In this document: positions 54,844-64,000 of the stretch, piece by piece
Numbering within the stretch: position 1 is the stretch's first letter
Layout of the letters: every line of letters starts with the position of its first letter
DNA from: Bacteroidales bacterium
GTDB lineage: Bacteria; Bacteroidota; Bacteroidia; Bacteroidales; F082
NCBI GenBank assembly: GCA_019454985.1
Contig: JACFNF010000002.1
Location: 1-64,000, forward strand
Length of the DNA stretch: 64,000 nucleotides
Reading direction: 5' to 3'
Position numbers and translations under genes: made by a program
The notes under the pieces: generated by a model
What the model saw: the letters and a program-made list of their open reading frames with translations, nothing else
Told to the model about the DNA's origin: nothing
The model's database searches: none

Positions 54844-56631
54844 ATGAAGAATATCCGGAATTTTTGTATCATCGCCCATATTGACCATGGTAAAAGTACC
54901 CTGGCCGACAAGCTGTTGCAGCAAACCCATACCCTCAATGAACGTGATCAAAAAGATCAGGTTCTTGATAGTATGGACTTGGAACGCGAAAGAGGCATTA
55001 CCATCAAAAGCCATGCGATTCAGATGGAATATCAGTTTGAAGGTCAGTTTTATACCCTGAATCTGATTGATACTCCGGGCCATGTTGATTTTTCATACGA
55101 GGTTTCGCGCTCCATTGCAGCCTGCGAGGGCGCTCTTTTAGTTGTGGACGCCACACAGGGTATTCAGGCTCAGACCATTTCAAATCTTTATCTGGCGCTC
55201 AACCACGATCTTGAGATTATTCCGATACTCAATAAAATTGATATGGATAGTGCCATGCCTGATGAGGTTGAAGATCAGATCATTGACCTTATCGGGTGTA
55301 ATCGCGAAGACGTTTTGCGTGTGAGCGCCAAAACAGGTTTTGGCATTGATCAGGTGCTCGAAGCCATCATCCATAAAATTCCGGCACCCAAAGGAGATCC
55401 CAATGCTCCTTTGCAAGCTCTGATTTTCGACTCGGTATTTAACTCATTTCGCGGCATCATTGCATATTTCCGAATCATGAACGGAACGCTCAATACCAAT
55501 GATCATGTGAAGTTTATGGCGACGGGCAAAGAGTATGAGGCCGACGAAATCGGTGTGTTGAAACTCCGTCAGGTACCGCGTCAGACGATGAGTGCAGGCG
55601 ATGTAGGCTACATCATCTCGGGCATCAAATCGAGCCGCGAGGTAAAGGTGGGCGATACCATCACCCATATTGCAAACCCAAGCCAGAGCGCAATCGAAGG
55701 CTTTGAAAACGTGAAGCCGATGGTGTTTGCCGGTATCTACCCTGTGGATGCCGATGATTATGAGGAACTCAGGGCTTCCATTGAGAAACTGCAACTCAAC
55801 GATGCATCCTTGGTGTTCGAACCTGAATCGTCCATCGCCTTAGGTTTTGGATTTCGCTGCGGTTTCCTGGGATTGCTTCACATGGAGATCATTCAGGAAC
55901 GTCTTGATCGCGAGTTTGATATGGATGTCATCACCACGGTGCCCAACGTACAGTTTAAGGCTTATACCACTTCGGGCGAAGTGGTGGAAGTACATAACCC
56001 CAGCGGATTGCCCGAAGTAACGAAAATTGATCATATCGAAGAGCCTTATATCGTTGCCCAGATTATCTCCAAATCGGAATATCTTGGCAACATCATGACC
56101 CTTTGCATCGAAAAGCGGGGGGTGATGAAAAATCAGGTTTACCTTACTTCCGACAGAGTGGAGGTGACTTTTGAAATGCCACTGAGCGAAATTGTATTCG
56201 ATTTTTACGATAAACTCAAATCCATCTCAAGGGGCTATGCCTCTTTCGATTATCACATCAAAGGCTATCAGCCCGCCAATTTGGTGAAGTTAGACATTTT
56301 GCTCAATGGCGAGCCGGTGGATGCGCTTTCAACCTTGATTCACCGCGACAATGCTTACAGTTTTGGCCGCCGGATGTGTGAAAAACTGAAAGAACTGATT
56401 CCGCGGCAGCAATTTGACATTGCAATTCAGGCCTCCATCGGCGCAAAAATCATTGCCCGCGAAACCGTGAAAGCGCTTCGTAAGGACGTGACGGCGAAAT
56501 GTTATGGAGGCGACATTTCACGTAAACGTAAGCTGCTCGAAAAACAGAAAAAAGGAAAGAAACGTATGCGTCAGGTGGGCAATGTAGAAGTGCCCCAGTC
56601 GGCTTTCCTTGCAGTGTTGCGTCTTGATTAG
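54844..56631 (+). CDS. lepA: Elongation factor 4 (LepA)
   Basis: A ribosomal back-translocase GTPase of 595 residues. The G domain has [10 protein letters not shown] (G1), the switch motif [19 protein letters not shown] (G3) and LNKID (G4). Domain II, the EF-G III/V-like domains and the LepA-specific C-terminal domain ([21 protein letters not shown]) follow. The start [10 protein letters not shown] is conserved in the family and lies at ATG 54844. A TTG three codons earlier is inside the promoter. The 3' end overlaps the convergent GtrA gene by 4 bases. Confidence 0.97.
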   Translation: MKNIRNFCIIAHIDHGKSTLADKLLQQTHTLNERDQKDQVLDSMDLERERGITIKSHAIQMEYQFEGQFYTLNLIDTPGHVDFSYEVSRSIAACEGALLVVDATQGIQAQTISNLYLALNHDLEIIPILNKIDMDSAMPDEVEDQIIDLIGCNREDVLRVSAKTGFGIDQVLEAIIHKIPAPKGDPNAPLQALIFDSVFNSFRGIIAYFRIMNGTLNTNDHVKFMATGKEYEADEIGVLKLRQVPRQTMSAGDVGYIISGIKSSREVKVGDTITHIANPSQSAIEGFENVKPMVFAGIYPVDADDYEELRASIEKLQLNDASLVFEPESSIALGFGFRCGFLGLLHMEIIQERLDREFDMDVITTVPNVQFKAYTTSGEVVEVHNPSGLPEVTKIDHIEEPYIVAQIISKSEYLGNIMTLCIEKRGVMKNQVYLTSDRVEVTFEMPLSEIVFDFYDKLKSISRGYASFDYHIKGYQPANLVKLDILLNGEPVDALSTLIHRDNAYSFGRRMCEKLKELIPRQQFDIAIQASIGAKIIARETVKALRKDVTAKCYGGDISRKRKLLEKQKKGKKRMRQVGNVEVPQSAFLAVLRLD

Positions 56632-57044
56632 GCTCCCTGCCTGCTAAAGGTAATCAGTAGATTAGCCAGAAAATTCCAGATCATCACCACCACGATGGCA
56701 ATGGCTTTTGCAAAATAGAAATTCATCCTTCTGTTTTTTATTAAAAGCCAGATTATCAAAGTGTTAATGCCGAGACCTATGAGCGAAATAATAACAAACT
56801 GGCTGTATTCCAAAGCGATATCCGGGTTTGAACTTCGGAATGTCCAAATGCGGTTCAGAATATAATTTGTGGTGGCAGCAGTGAGCATCCCCACAGCGTT
56901 GCTTAGGTATTTTGGAATTTTAAGGATTTCTTTCAAGAAATATGTGGTTCCGAAATCCACAAAAATGCCTGAGAATCCAACAAGACCAAATTTCAGAAAT
57001 TTGAACGCAAGTGATGCCTGAATGGATAAAGAGTCGGGATTCAA
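56628..57044 (-). CDS. GtrA family membrane protein
   Basis: A 138-residue protein with four transmembrane helices in the GtrA pattern ([20 protein letters not shown] at the start, [21 protein letters not shown] in the middle). GtrA proteins flip or channel lipid-linked sugars for glycosylation of O-antigen or other surface polymers. It starts 11 bases after the M28 peptidase gene, probably one operon. Its stop overlaps the stop of convergent lepA by 4 bases. The partner glycosyltransferase is not in the window. Confidence 0.9.
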   Translation of the reverse strand: MNPDSLSIQASLAFKFLKFGLVGFSGIFVDFGTTYFLKEILKIPKYLSNAVGMLTAATTNYILNRIWTFRSSNPDIALEYSQFVIISLIGLGINTLIIWLLIKNRRMNFYFAKAIAIVVVMIWNFLANLLITFSRQGA

Positions 57045-57055
57045 TATGTAATTTG

Positions 57056-58819
57056 TTAAAGATCAACGATGAGTACGATGGGCTGCCCGTCTCTTAAAAG
57101 ATCAACATTTACCCGTTGCCCGGGTTTAAGTTGTTTCAGTCGGTTCATATAATCATAAATATTGCCAACCGGCATGCCGTTAAGTCCGGTGATGACATCA
57201 CCTTTTTTTAGTCCGGCTCTTTCAGCAGCTCCGCCTTTGGTCACTCCGCCCACACTGAGCCCATTGTCAGAAGCTCCTGTATAATCGGGCATGATGCCTA
57301 AAGTGACTTTGAATCCTCTACGTGCCGATTTTTGTTCCTTTGGACCAGCCTCAGTGAAGCTGAGATGTTCAGGCCGATCAGCCAGATAACCGATGATGCT
57401 TTTGGCAAAATCAGCAATTTCGCTCATTCCCTGATAATTAATTTTCTCGGGACTGTCGGCCGGCGTGTGATAATCGGTGTGCGATCCGGTGGTGAAATAA
57501 AAAACAGGGATATTCTCCTTGTAGAAAGAGGCATGATCCGAGGGGCCAAAACCTTCAGGTGAATAACTGAATTTGAGAGGACTTTTTTCAGCAAAACGAT
57601 GGAGAATTTCTTCGGTTTCCTTTGATGTGCCTGTCCCCCCAATGGCTAAGATTTTGCTGTCGTTGAGTCTTCCAACCATGTCGAAGTTGAACATGGCATA
57701 GATTTTTTCTTTTTCTACAGGCAGATTTTTGACGAAATAATCCGAGCCGAGGAGCCCCATTTCCTCTGCGCCAAACAGAACGAAAAGAAGCGAACGGTCG
57801 GGTTTTGTTTCTTCATTGGCGAAGCGTTTTGCCAGCGCAAGTACCGTTGCTGTGCCCGAGGCATTGTCGTCGGCACCCAAATGAGGCGCCAAAGTGTCGG
57901 GCATTCGCGATCCCGAGCCTTTACCGCCCATGCCCAGATGATCGTGATGAGCGCCAATCACAATGTATTCGTCCTGTAAAACGGGGTGTTTCCCTCTAAG
58001 GATTCCGATAATGTTTTGAGTGGTTACCTCGGTGAGCTTTAGGAATGTATGTGCAGATGCACTCAGATGAATATCGTTTTGCGAATGTTTTTCATTCCGT
58101 ATGGCTTTTGCTTCGAGGCTGTCAACGGATAAACCTGAAATGGTTTTCTCCAAAAATGCGCGTTTCACGTCGAGCACGGGCAGCCCGGCATTCACGAAGG
58201 CTCGCTCAAAAAGGAGCGGAACAAGCTCGTCGTTTTTGTCGTTTTGAATGCCTCCGGTGAAAATCACTCCAAGCGCGCCACGATCTTTTGCGAACATGGC
58301 TTTAGTCCGGGCATCGGAAAACGGAATGAATGGACTACCATTGTTTTGTGGCTCAGGATCACCTTTGAGTAAAAGTACCCATTTCCCTTTGACATCCAAA
58401 CCGGCATAATCACTGCGCTTCAAACTGTCGGTTTCCACGACAATACCAAATCCGGCATATACGACATCAGCATCGAGCGTGCGGTTACTGCTGAATGCAT
58501 ATAGACTGTAATCAACACCGTAATCGGCATTTTGTCCATTGATGATCAGGCGGTTGTCGTTTGTTGCTTCAACCGATGTGACGACTTTAAAAGTTTGGAT
58601 ACCATTATTGAAAGGCATTTCGAGTCCGAGTTCATGAAAACGTTGCTGAATAAATCGGGCTACCTGACTGTCTTCGTTCGTGCCGGGGAATCGTCCTTTT
58701 AGCTCGGGAGAAGCAAGGTAAAACAGGTCGTTGCGTAACGAAGTTGTTTCCTGGGAAATGAGATTTGTTGCCAGAACAAAAAGGGAGATGCCCAGCAAGC
58801 AGAGTCGTTTGAGTTTCAT
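57056..58819 (-). CDS. Secreted M28 aminopeptidase with C-terminal PDZ domain
   Basis: A 587-residue exported protein with signal peptide (1-~22). A PA-like insert occupies about 140-260. The M28 metallopeptidase core has the first zinc His in GAHHDHLG, the bridging Asp in LGADDNASG, the catalytic Glu and a metal Glu in FGAEEMGLLGS, Asp in NFDMVGRL and the final His in GSHTDYHTPAD. All five metal ligands are present. A PDZ domain (about 495-587: GLSVGGVTKGGAAERAGLKKGD) closes the chain. ATG 58819 is chosen, since an upstream frame crosses the promoter. It is first of a two-gene unit with gtrA. Confidence 0.9.
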   Translation of the reverse strand: MKLKRLCLLGISLFVLATNLISQETTSLRNDLFYLASPELKGRFPGTNEDSQVARFIQQRFHELGLEMPFNNGIQTFKVVTSVEATNDNRLIINGQNADYGVDYSLYAFSSNRTLDADVVYAGFGIVVETDSLKRSDYAGLDVKGKWVLLLKGDPEPQNNGSPFIPFSDARTKAMFAKDRGALGVIFTGGIQNDKNDELVPLLFERAFVNAGLPVLDVKRAFLEKTISGLSVDSLEAKAIRNEKHSQNDIHLSASAHTFLKLTEVTTQNIIGILRGKHPVLQDEYIVIGAHHDHLGMGGKGSGSRMPDTLAPHLGADDNASGTATVLALAKRFANEETKPDRSLLFVLFGAEEMGLLGSDYFVKNLPVEKEKIYAMFNFDMVGRLNDSKILAIGGTGTSKETEEILHRFAEKSPLKFSYSPEGFGPSDHASFYKENIPVFYFTTGSHTDYHTPADSPEKINYQGMSEIADFAKSIIGYLADRPEHLSFTEAGPKEQKSARRGFKVTLGIMPDYTGASDNGLSVGGVTKGGAAERAGLKKGDVITGLNGMPVGNIYDYMNRLKQLKPGQRVNVDLLRDGQPIVLIVDL

Positions 58820-58835
58820 CAGTAAAAAATTTTGG

Positions 58836-58843
58836 CAAAAGTA
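58836..58843 (-). promoter_or_regulatory. Putative -7 element for the M28 peptidase gene
   Basis: Minus-strand TACTTTTG, 16 bases before the ATG at 58819. Confidence 0.5.
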
Positions 58844-59148
58844 GGCTTTTTTCCGCTTTGATGCTTTTATCCTCAGGCCTCGATCCAATTCGTTAAAAGG
58901 CCGAATCAACCGTATTTCTATAGTAAAACCCATCATTTCAGGCGGTTTGAGTCGTTATTCCCAAATATGAAAAAAGGTTAAAGATAGCCAAGGCCTTTTT
59001 TGATCTGTAAAGTAAAGATTTTCAGTGTATTAAATAATTGTGAAAAGAATAGTTTTTTAACCAGTTCAAAAAAAGGATTTATTTTCTCTATTTCGGAATA
59101 TGGCATTCAAAATAAATTTTGTATATTATTGATTAACAGACAGATAAT

Positions 59149-59179
59149 GATATGGCATACAATTTGAGTATGCCATATC
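59149..59179. repeat. Perfect 12-base inverted repeat
   Basis: GATATGGCATAC, loop AATTTGA, GTATGCCATATC. It could be an RNA hairpin of a small transcript or a protein-binding operator. A 12-codon frame starts in its left arm (59152-59190). Confidence 0.7.
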
Positions 59180-59217
59180 AGAAAGAATGACTTGTTTTGT
59201 TTGTTTTTCATAATTGG

Positions 59218-59242
59218 GCCACCCTCCCGGGTGGCTTTTTTT
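59218..59242 (+). terminator. Orphan Rho-independent terminator
   Basis: GCCACCC (59218-59224), four-base loop, GGGTGGC (59229-59235), T7. On the minus strand no T-run follows the stem, so it is oriented for plus-strand transcription. Confidence 0.75.
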
Positions 59243-59254
59243 ATGGATTTACTC

Positions 59255-59758
59255 CTATTTTATTTTCCGGGCTTTTGCAAGATAGATTGCGAGGGGCAGC
59301 AGAGGGAGCACAAAAGACGCTGATACAATGAAAAGACTTGTGCCAGACATGAGTTTTTCGTCAACAGCCGATCGGTAAACAAAATGCAGAATCAGGAGAA
59401 AGAGCAGATTGATGGAGAATTGCATCCACCTGATGAAACGGCTTGCAAGCTGATATTGTCGTTCTGCGTTTTCGGGAGTAATTTTCACCGGAAAATTGAA
59501 GATGTACGGAAAGTGGTTAAGTACTGAAAGCCCTACTGTGAGCACAAATGCAAACAAGGGAATTAAAAGCAGCATATATTTACTGCCAAAGTTATCGGCC
59601 TCACCTTTGATATTAAAATGTATTGCCACAACAGAATCGAGCGATGACACAGCAATGATTGAATGCCCGAGTATTAATGCCATCACAAGCCAAACAACGA
59701 TGTTGAGAATATGGTCACTCGTTTCTTTTTGAACCTGTATTTTGGGTTGTGGGGGCAT
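59255..59758 (-). CDS. DUF1648 domain membrane protein
   Basis: A 167-residue protein with four transmembrane helices (about 20-40, 62-82, 108-128, 140-160). The segment VAIHFNIKGEADNFGSK, with its H-F-N-x-x-G pattern, marks DUF1648, a domain found in SdpI-like immunity proteins and other membrane proteins. Its function here is unknown. It starts 22 bases downstream of the YwqK-like gene on the same strand and is likely the last gene of the guaA operon. Confidence 0.8.
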   Translation of the reverse strand: MPPQPKIQVQKETSDHILNIVVWLVMALILGHSIIAVSSLDSVVAIHFNIKGEADNFGSKYMLLLIPLFAFVLTVGLSVLNHFPYIFNFPVKITPENAERQYQLASRFIRWMQFSINLLFLLILHFVYRSAVDEKLMSGTSLFIVSASFVLPLLPLAIYLAKARKIK

Positions 59759-59780
59759 GAAAAAGGCGTGTTTTGAAAAA

Positions 59781-60452
59781 CTATGGATTTGTTACGGCGC
59801 CAAATTCGTAATGGATGCTATGGGTGAGTTTGCCATTTTCGTCGAAAAACTCTTCATCGCCATGTTTGAGATTTTTTTGAAAACGGATGATTCGTTGTAC
59901 TTTCCCATTGTCGAAAAATATTTTTTGCGTTCCGCTACCATTTTTGAAATCGCCTTTTCCAATGATTTCGCCGTCCTGGTTGTAAAAAAGCCACAATCCG
60001 TCCATCATGCCGTTTGAATAATTTCCTTCGATGGCAATGCGGCCTGAATCGTACCAGCGCTGATATGGACCATGTAAACTATCGGCAAGATAATTTTCCT
60101 GAATGAGCAACTGCCCATTTTGATGAAAATGTTGTGCAATACTGTCTTTCCGGCCATTTTTAAAAAAGCAGACCTCCTGTTTTTGTCCGTTTTCGTAATA
60201 TCTTTCCTGAATACCGTTGGCTACGCCATGTGTATATTGTGCTTGAAGCTGAAGAGTCCCGTCGCTGTAAAACCATTGGCAAAGTCCGTCAAGTTTTTCG
60301 TCATCGTCATACGAAAGAATGGAGACAAGATTGCCTGACTCATCGGTTTTTTTTCGGACTTTGCTCTGACAACTGCTTACGAGGCTGACTAAAGCAAGCA
60401 AAATAAAAGGGATGAACAAGCGGCTAAAATAACAACCTGATTTATTTTTCAT
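59781..60452 (-). CDS. YwqK-like MORN-variant repeat lipoprotein
   Basis: A 223-residue secreted protein with a probable lipobox (VSSCQS, Cys about 28). At least six short repeats carry the pattern Y/F-x-N-G-x ... G-x-x-x-x-Y-x-x-G (for example NGIQERYYENGQKQ, LHGPYQRWYDSGRIA, MDGLWLFYNQDGEII, KHGDEEFFDENGKL). Such YwqK/MORN proteins are common in Bacteroidota. Most are of unknown function, and the antitoxin label sometimes used is not supported here because no toxin gene is adjacent. The ATG overlaps the stop of the LysM gene as ATGA, indicating coupled translation. Confidence 0.85.
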   Translation of the reverse strand: MKNKSGCYFSRLFIPFILLALVSLVSSCQSKVRKKTDESGNLVSILSYDDDEKLDGLCQWFYSDGTLQLQAQYTHGVANGIQERYYENGQKQEVCFFKNGRKDSIAQHFHQNGQLLIQENYLADSLHGPYQRWYDSGRIAIEGNYSNGMMDGLWLFYNQDGEIIGKGDFKNGSGTQKIFFDNGKVQRIIRFQKNLKHGDEEFFDENGKLTHSIHYEFGAVTNP

Positions 60453-63046
60453 GGATAAAAGTAGGCGTTTCGCAGTGGTTGATTGGCGTAGTTTTCGAGT
60501 TTGTAAAAATTCCAATAGGTATTTTCAATGCCTGATTCTGGATCGCTTTGTTTAAAATGAAAATGCGTTTGTAATCCTTGAAATTCCTGTTTGGAAAGAC
60601 ATTCAGGACGTCCCGGGCCAAAATGGCCAAGGTAATTCAGAAATGCCCAGGCAATATCGAATCCTTCAAAAGCGTATTCGTCTGGTTCCGTTTGAAATTT
60701 TTCACGATATCGGGCAATAAACTCCTTGATTTTGGGCTGATCGTAAGCAATAAAACCATCGTTGATGAAATGCGCGTCCAAACGCTGCATGATTTCAATG
60801 AACAGGTTATCAAACTTGTCCCACTCGGGCAGGCCAATAAATTTCACAGGAAATTTCTCAGCTACCTGATTGAGTTTGTTCATCATTTCCATGGCAAAAA
60901 CCCGGTCATCCCCGATGGCAATCACAAGATTGGTGCGCACCGATGAGCCATTTTTGCGCAGGTAACGAAGGCTGTCGCTGCTATAGGCGAGCACATCAAT
61001 TTCGTTGGAGAAAGTGGTGGATTCGTTTTCGTGAATTTGCAAATCGCTGAGATCGAGCCACTTGCCATCGGAATAAACCTGATAAGAAAGGTCATCCGAG
61101 CGTCGGAGGTTTCGCGCGAGCTCGCTGTTTCTGATTTTAACCTCTACGGGTAGCCTTTCCTGAAGCACTTTTTGAAGCTGAAGGGCTTCTTCGGCAAACG
61201 ATGTCGGGCGGGGATGATAGATGAAAATGCGGGCATTCGGATAACGGTCGGCGATGAGTGCTGCAAGCTGTGAAAATTGTTCTGCAGGATCGGGTTTGAT
61301 TTTTACCACAAAAGGATTGTCGGTGAGTATTTCCTGTCGGTTCGACATAGGATTGACAATCAGAATGCCATGGTTTTTGGCAAATTCAGCCATCTTGGCA
61401 AATGGCTGGCTGTGAAAGGGGCCAACGATCAGATCGGCTTGTTTCATCCAGGGGTCTTGCAGACAACGGTTGATTTTGTCGCTGCTCTGATCCACGTCGA
61501 ATACCCGAATGACCGTACGTAAGGAGGTGTTCCGGGCCAGAGAGTCGGCTGCCATAATAAAGCCTTTGTAGAATGGAAGGAAACGTAAGGGTTGCAAACG
61601 GCTTTCATCACTAGCTGAGCTCAACCGCATGGCGTCCACTTTTTCAAGGTAAAGGGGTAGTAGAAGCGCAATTTTAAACTCTTTGCCTAAAAAGTTGTGA
61701 CTTGGTTCGCAGGGAGGAGCTTCGGTATCGTGTTGTTCTGATGCTGTTGAGGTTTCGGTCGCAGGTGCCGACAACTGGTCAGGCTGAGGAGTTTCGACTG
61801 GTTGCACGGGCTCTATCCCGCCTTTACGCTCGGTGGGGATACGCAGTTTTTGGTTTGGAAAAACTTCCGCGCCCATCGAAGGGTTGGCTTTTTGAAGCTC
61901 CTGCGGGCTTAGACCAAACTCGCGTGACAGGTTCTTTGCTTTTTGTCGCTCAGTAACTCTGTAGATGAGATAGTTATCGGTTATTTTTTTTTTTGGAATT
62001 CGAATTTTCTGTCCTACCGAAATGTTTTGGGTAAGTCCGGGATTATAGTCTCTGAGTTCATCAACACTTACGCCATATTGCCTCGAGATGCGAAAAAGCG
62101 TTTCGCCACGACCAACGATATGGATTTCAACCGTATCGGTTGCGGGTTGTTGCTCAACGACCGGTTTTTGTGTGTCAGGGAGTTTCAGAACCTGTCCAAC
62201 ACGTAAACCCGTGTTGATGCCAGGGTTGGCAGCCAGCAAAGCTTCAGGGCTGATTTTTCTGCTGCTGGCAATGCTTTGCAAAGTCTCGTTGGGTTTAACC
62301 ACATGCACTCCTTCGTCAACCGGGGTTTCGGGGCGAACGGATGAAGCCGGACGCTCGTGCTGCCGGCTCGTTTGTTCCGGTGGACCCACAGGATTCAGTG
62401 GCGAATCAAACGGCGAGACGGTGACAACTTTATTATTGCTGATGAGCTGGCTTGGGTCAGGAAGGTTTTTGGGTTGGGGATTGTTTTGAAGGTAAGGGTC
62501 GTAATTGCTTCTTTTAAAACGATTCTCGGTTTCAGTGGTCGGAGCTTGTTTTTTACTGATAGGAACCAGCACATATTCGCCTTCGCGAAAAGGTTCTCTC
62601 ATGCCTTTATTGGCATTTCGGATAAGGGCTTCCTGAACTAAATAGACACCGGCAAGATAACGGAAATTTTCGTTACGTCCGGCTACATGATAGACATATT
62701 CATATTCATCGGAAATTGCCGGGGCAGGGTGGGGCAGTTCTTTGGTCAGCTCGGTTCCTTTGCTTGTTTTTGAGACCGGGATGCGAAGCACCTGATTGCT
62801 GCGTAATCCTTTTCGGGCGTCCGGATTCTCGAGGAGGATGCTCTCGGCGGGTATGCCATATGCACGGGCAATGGCCGATAAAGTCTGCTGTTCTTCAACC
62901 CGGTGCAAATAGTAATTTTTGCCGTTATACTCCATCACAGCACGCGAAACAGAAATCTCATTCTGGCAAAAAGCAGAGTTGGTGCTGTAATACCAGACCA
63001 AGGCGATGAGCAAATATTTGAAAAGCCTATGATGTATATGTTTCAT
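60449..63046 (-). CDS. LysM protein with C-terminal type-1 periplasmic-binding domain
   Basis: An 865-residue exported protein (signal peptide about 1-27, ...STNSAFCQ). Three clear LysM repeats (YYLHRVEEQQTLSAIARAYG near 46, VHVVKPNETLQSIASSRKIS near 250, IHIVGRGETLFRISRQYGV near 310) and two weaker ones bind peptidoglycan. A Pro/Gln/Glu-rich linker leads to a type-1 periplasmic-binding-protein fold (about 455-865; starts KIALLLPLYLEK, with the FYKGFIMAADSL helix and VGPFHSQPFAKMAEF). This resembles the C-terminal domain of LpoA, which activates penicillin-binding proteins. A role in wall synthesis is therefore likely but unproven. It lies 25 bases behind guaA. Confidence 0.85.
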   Translation of the reverse strand: MKHIHHRLFKYLLIALVWYYSTNSAFCQNEISVSRAVMEYNGKNYYLHRVEEQQTLSAIARAYGIPAESILLENPDARKGLRSNQVLRIPVSKTSKGTELTKELPHPAPAISDEYEYVYHVAGRNENFRYLAGVYLVQEALIRNANKGMREPFREGEYVLVPISKKQAPTTETENRFKRSNYDPYLQNNPQPKNLPDPSQLISNNKVVTVSPFDSPLNPVGPPEQTSRQHERPASSVRPETPVDEGVHVVKPNETLQSIASSRKISPEALLAANPGINTGLRVGQVLKLPDTQKPVVEQQPATDTVEIHIVGRGETLFRISRQYGVSVDELRDYNPGLTQNISVGQKIRIPKKKITDNYLIYRVTERQKAKNLSREFGLSPQELQKANPSMGAEVFPNQKLRIPTERKGGIEPVQPVETPQPDQLSAPATETSTASEQHDTEAPPCEPSHNFLGKEFKIALLLPLYLEKVDAMRLSSASDESRLQPLRFLPFYKGFIMAADSLARNTSLRTVIRVFDVDQSSDKINRCLQDPWMKQADLIVGPFHSQPFAKMAEFAKNHGILIVNPMSNRQEILTDNPFVVKIKPDPAEQFSQLAALIADRYPNARIFIYHPRPTSFAEEALQLQKVLQERLPVEVKIRNSELARNLRRSDDLSYQVYSDGKWLDLSDLQIHENESTTFSNEIDVLAYSSDSLRYLRKNGSSVRTNLVIAIGDDRVFAMEMMNKLNQVAEKFPVKFIGLPEWDKFDNLFIEIMQRLDAHFINDGFIAYDQPKIKEFIARYREKFQTEPDEYAFEGFDIAWAFLNYLGHFGPGRPECLSKQEFQGLQTHFHFKQSDPESGIENTYWNFYKLENYANQPLRNAYFYP

Positions 63047-63071
63047 ACAAACAGGGTTTTACACACAAGAA

Positions 63072-64000
63072 TTATTCCCATTCGATGGTAGCCGGCGGCT
63101 TAGAGCTGATGTCGTAAACCACGCGGTTTACCCCTTTCACGCGGTTGATGATGTCGTTGCTCACACGTGCCAAGAAGTCGTAGGGAAGATGTGCCCAGTC
63201 GGCAGTCATTCCATCTGTTGAATTCACTGCCCGCAGAGCTACCACATTTTCATAGGTGCGTTCGTCACCCATTACTCCCACCGACTGAACCGGAAGAAGG
63301 ATTGCTCCGGCCTGCCATATTTTTCCGTAAAGCTCCCATTTGTGGAGCGATTCGATGAAAATATCATCAACCTCTTGCAGGACACGAACTTTTTCGGCGG
63401 TGATTTCGCCAAGGATGCGTATGCCGAGTCCCGGGCCGGGAAAAGGATGACGGTCGAGGATGAATGATGGCAGGCCAAGTTCGCGGCCCACAATGCGCAC
63501 CTCGTCTTTGAAGAGACTTCGCAGCGGTTCTACCACCTTGAGTTTCATAAAATCAGGCAGACCGCCTACATTGTGATGGCTTTTGATGGTGGCCGAGGGT
63601 CCTTTTACCGAAACCGACTCAATGACGTCCGGATAGATGGTACCTTGTCCGAGCCAGCTTACACCTTCAATCAGATGTGCCTGCTCGTCAAACACTTCAA
63701 TAAAGGTTCGACCAATAGCTTTGCGTTTCTGCTCCGGCTCACTGATGCCTTTCAGGGCGCTGAGAAAGCGTTCTTTGGCATCAATTCCTTTGACGTTTAA
63801 GCCAAGATCCAAATAAGAGTGAATCACTTTATCGAACTCATTTTTCCGGAGCAGACCGTTGTCCACGAAAATACAGTAGAGGTTCTTTCCAATGGCTTTG
63901 TGAAGCAGCATGGCTGCAACCGATGAATCAACACCGCCGCTTAGACCCAGCACCACCCTATCGTTTCCAAGTTTGGCACGAAGCTCCTCAACCATGTTTT
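63072..64000 (-). CDS. guaA: GMP synthase (glutamine-hydrolysing), C-terminal part
   Basis: About 309 residues of the ATP-pyrophosphatase and dimerisation domains are in the window. The gene runs off the right edge. The PP-loop [19 protein letters not shown], the nucleotide segment [13 protein letters not shown] and [12 protein letters not shown], and the C-terminal [12 protein letters not shown] are those of GuaA. It converts XMP to GMP. An ATG at 63995 is internal. The N-terminal glutaminase domain lies beyond the edge, so start and full length are unknown. It is the first visible gene of a minus-strand run guaA-LysM-YwqK-DUF1648. Confidence 0.95.
   Translation of the reverse strand, partial: NMVEELRAKLGNDRVVLGLSGGVDSSVAAMLLHKAIGKNLYCIFVDNGLLRKNEFDKVIHSYLDLGLNVKGIDAKERFLSALKGISEPEQKRKAIGRTFIEVFDEQAHLIEGVSWLGQGTIYPDVIESVSVKGPSATIKSHHNVGGLPDFMKLKVVEPLRSLFKDEVRIVGRELGLPSFILDRHPFPGPGLGIRILGEITAEKVRVLQEVDDIFIESLHKWELYGKIWQAGAILLPVQSVGVMGDERTYENVVALRAVNSTDGMTADWAHLPYDFLARVSNDIINRVKGVNRVVYDISSKPPATIEWE

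Larger units (their letters stand above)
59114..59242 (+). ncRNA. Candidate small RNA
   Basis: A near -7 element AAATTTTG (59114-59121), the 12-base hairpin and a Rho-independent terminator follow in order on the plus strand, giving a possible transcript of about 117 bases (roughly 59126-59242). There is no coding gene. This is inferred from layout only. Confidence 0.35.
58844..59254. other. Intergenic region with orphan hairpin and terminator
   Basis: About 410 bases with no established gene. It contains a perfect 12-base inverted repeat (59149-59179) and a strong plus-strand terminator (59218-59242) with no plus-strand gene before it. Confidence 0.6.

Noticed and set aside
59152..59190. 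A 12-codon peptide gene (MAYNLSMPYQKE)
   Set aside because: It begins inside a perfect hairpin and has no further support. It is kept only as part of the small-RNA candidate.
59781..60452. Calling the YwqK-like protein an antitoxin
   Set aside because: The label is a naming legacy. There is no toxin gene next to it and the protein has a lipoprotein signal.

Overview
The window is a gene-dense (46 protein genes, 2 tRNAs) chromosomal segment of a Bacteroidota bacterium, most likely an anaerobic or facultatively anaerobic member of the Bacteroidales/Marinilabiliales side of the phylum. The evidence is the Bacteroidota promoter signature (TAnnTTTG at -7) in front of many genes, the lack of Shine-Dalgarno sequences, the short Bacteroidota-type RNA polymerase omega, the bamD-rpoZ-coaBC-DUF4835-recN cluster, and several lineage-typical proteins (TPR-OmpA protein, LysM plus ligand-binding protein, SPT-like enzyme). 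I see no insertion sequence, prophage, CRISPR array or integration site, so it reads as core genome.

Layout. 0-10 kb: a dihydroorotate-dehydrogenase-like flavoprotein divergent from pyruvate:ferredoxin oxidoreductase (nifJ), an e(P4)-type acid phosphatase, signal peptide peptidase SppA, a secreted glucosaminidase, folK and a deoxynucleoside kinase. 10-16.4 kb: a large TPR-OmpA envelope protein, a SpoU rRNA methyltransferase, mutS, and tRNA-Gly(GCC)/tRNA-Leu(UAA). 16.4-26.3 kb: a minus-strand operon sucA-sucB-nadB-gamma carbonic anhydrase, a small ferredoxin, and plus-strand 2-oxoglutarate:ferredoxin oxidoreductase genes korAB. 26.3-38 kb: sixA-ppk1 (8-base overlap), ftsB, a secreted gluzincin peptidase, fabI, and the bamD-to-recN operon. 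38-45.5 kb: a serine-palmitoyltransferase-like enzyme, a 7-TM protein, icd-gltA of the mitochondrial-like types, a PspC/LiaF-like pair and a zinc-ribbon protein. 45.7-57 kb: indolepyruvate:ferredoxin oxidoreductase iorAB, an M23 lipoprotein, gapA, a 1373-residue PPDK-like protein without the PEP/pyruvate barrel, and lepA. 56.6-64 kb: GtrA, an M28 peptidase with PDZ domain, and an envelope operon downstream of guaA (cut by the window edge).

Together the genes describe a central metabolism that can oxidise 2-oxoacids either to ferredoxin (NifJ, KorAB, IorAB) or, for 2-oxoglutarate, through the lipoate-dependent SucAB complex, fed by citrate synthase and NADP-isocitrate dehydrogenase. The other main theme is envelope construction: BamD, FtsB, M23 and GH73 hydrolases, OmpA, LysM and sphingolipid-type lipid synthesis.

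The best candidates for something undescribed are the barrel-less PPDK-like protein with its ~870-residue helical N-terminus (50572-54693) and an orphan hairpin/terminator unit that may be a small RNA (about 59110-59245). All functional calls rest on reading the sequence and on family knowledge; no database search was run.
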